Below, in pieces: positions 7,504 to 7,802 of a stretch of DNA of 7,802 nucleotides; position 1 is the stretch's first letter, and every line of letters starts with the position of its first letter. The position numbers and the translations under genes were made by a program. Location: assembly GCA_002331565.1 (NCBI GenBank), contig DCZC01000092.1:2980-10781 (forward strand), read 5' to 3'. Source of the stretch: Gemmatimonas sp. UBA2094 (GTDB taxonomy: Bacteria > Gemmatimonadota > Gemmatimonadetes > Gemmatimonadales > Gemmatimonadaceae). The notes under the pieces were generated by a model. That model saw only the letters and a list, made by a program, of their open reading frames with translations, did no database searches and was not told the origin of the DNA.

Positions 7504-7802
7504 ATGTCAACCAAGCGACGCGACGAACTGCTGGTAGGGCTCCTTCTGATGGGTGCCATTGCCCTGGGACTGGGCGGCACCATTTGGATTGCCCGCGGCG
7601 GCCTGTCCAAGGGCTACGAGATGCACGCCCGGTTCCCGTGGGGTGCGGGGCTCAAGCAGGGGCAGCCGGTATTGTTGGCCGGCGTGCAGGTGGGCTTCGT
7701 GCAGCAGGTCGAGCTCATCCCCGACGGGACGCTGGGCGTAACGCTGCAGGTCCAGGACCAGTACCGGATCCCGGAGGGTACCACCGCGTCGGTGGAGGCC
7801 AA
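7504..7802 (+). CDS. mlaD: MlaD-family MCE-domain protein, N-terminal part (3' end outside window)
   Basis: Ninety-nine codons are visible before the window ends. A short basic N-terminus (STKRRDE, 2-8) is followed by one transmembrane anchor (about 9-30) and the start of an MCE domain: FPWGAGLKQGQPVLLAGVQV (44-63), then GFVQQVEL, the usual G-V-x-V-G-x-V core of this fold. MlaD-type proteins form a hexameric ring on the periplasmic face of the MlaE dimer and carry lipid through a central hydrophobic pore. It starts 19 bases after the mlaE stop, with no strong ribosome binding site visible. Both genes should act in one complex. The mlaF ATPase gene, often placed between mlaE and mlaD, is absent here. 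Whether this protein has one or several MCE domains cannot be seen. Confidence 0.9.
   Translation, partial: MSTKRRDELLVGLLLMGAIALGLGGTIWIARGGLSKGYEMHARFPWGAGLKQGQPVLLAGVQVGFVQQVELIPDGTLGVTLQVQDQYRIPEGTTASVEA

Noticed and set aside
3815..7610. Long minus-strand frames opposite lptF, lptG and mlaE (about 614 and 757 codons)
   Set aside because: Their products are rich in Arg, His and Gly without domain-like patterning, and the opposite strand encodes clear LptF, LptG and MlaE proteins.

Overview
This is a GC-rich (roughly two-thirds GC) chromosomal window with dense, ordinary coding content and no mobile elements, RNA genes or CRISPR. The gene set is all about the outer membrane of a diderm bacterium. 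An SprA-type type IX secretion translocon, long Bacteroidota-like LptF, high GC and Asp-Ser/Pro-rich linkers together suggest a Gemmatimonadota-like member of the FCB superphylum. The phylum assignment is inference from sequence style; no rRNA or other marker is present.

Layout: the left 47% (3661 down to 1, minus strand) is one continuous open reading frame that leaves the window without a stop. It encodes a GTG-initiated signal peptide followed by about 1,200 residues resembling the N-terminal half of SprA, the outer-membrane translocon of the type IX secretion system. A 147-base divergent gap (3662-3808) holds a 35-base imperfect palindrome. On the plus strand follow four co-directional genes: lptF-like (3809-5521), lptG-like (5532-6617), mlaE (6693-7484) and the 5' end of mlaD (7504 onward). 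Gaps are 10, 75 and 19 bases, with no visible terminator, so an operon is likely.

How they fit together: LptF and LptG are the two inner-membrane subunits of the LptB2FG transporter, which extracts lipopolysaccharide and drives it to the outer leaflet of the outer membrane. MlaE and MlaD are the permease and periplasmic MCE subunits of the phospholipid transporter that maintains outer-membrane lipid asymmetry. SprA, divergently transcribed, sits in that outer membrane as the protein-export channel. Both ATPases (LptB and MlaF) are absent from the window; MlaF is notably not between mlaE and mlaD.

I found no wholly unknown system. The points most worth a second look are the SprA homologue with three local cysteine pairs and a DxDxDG loop, the long proline-rich/Asp-Ser-repeat insertion with two cysteines in LptF, the palindrome between the divergent units, and the direct mlaE-mlaD adjacency.
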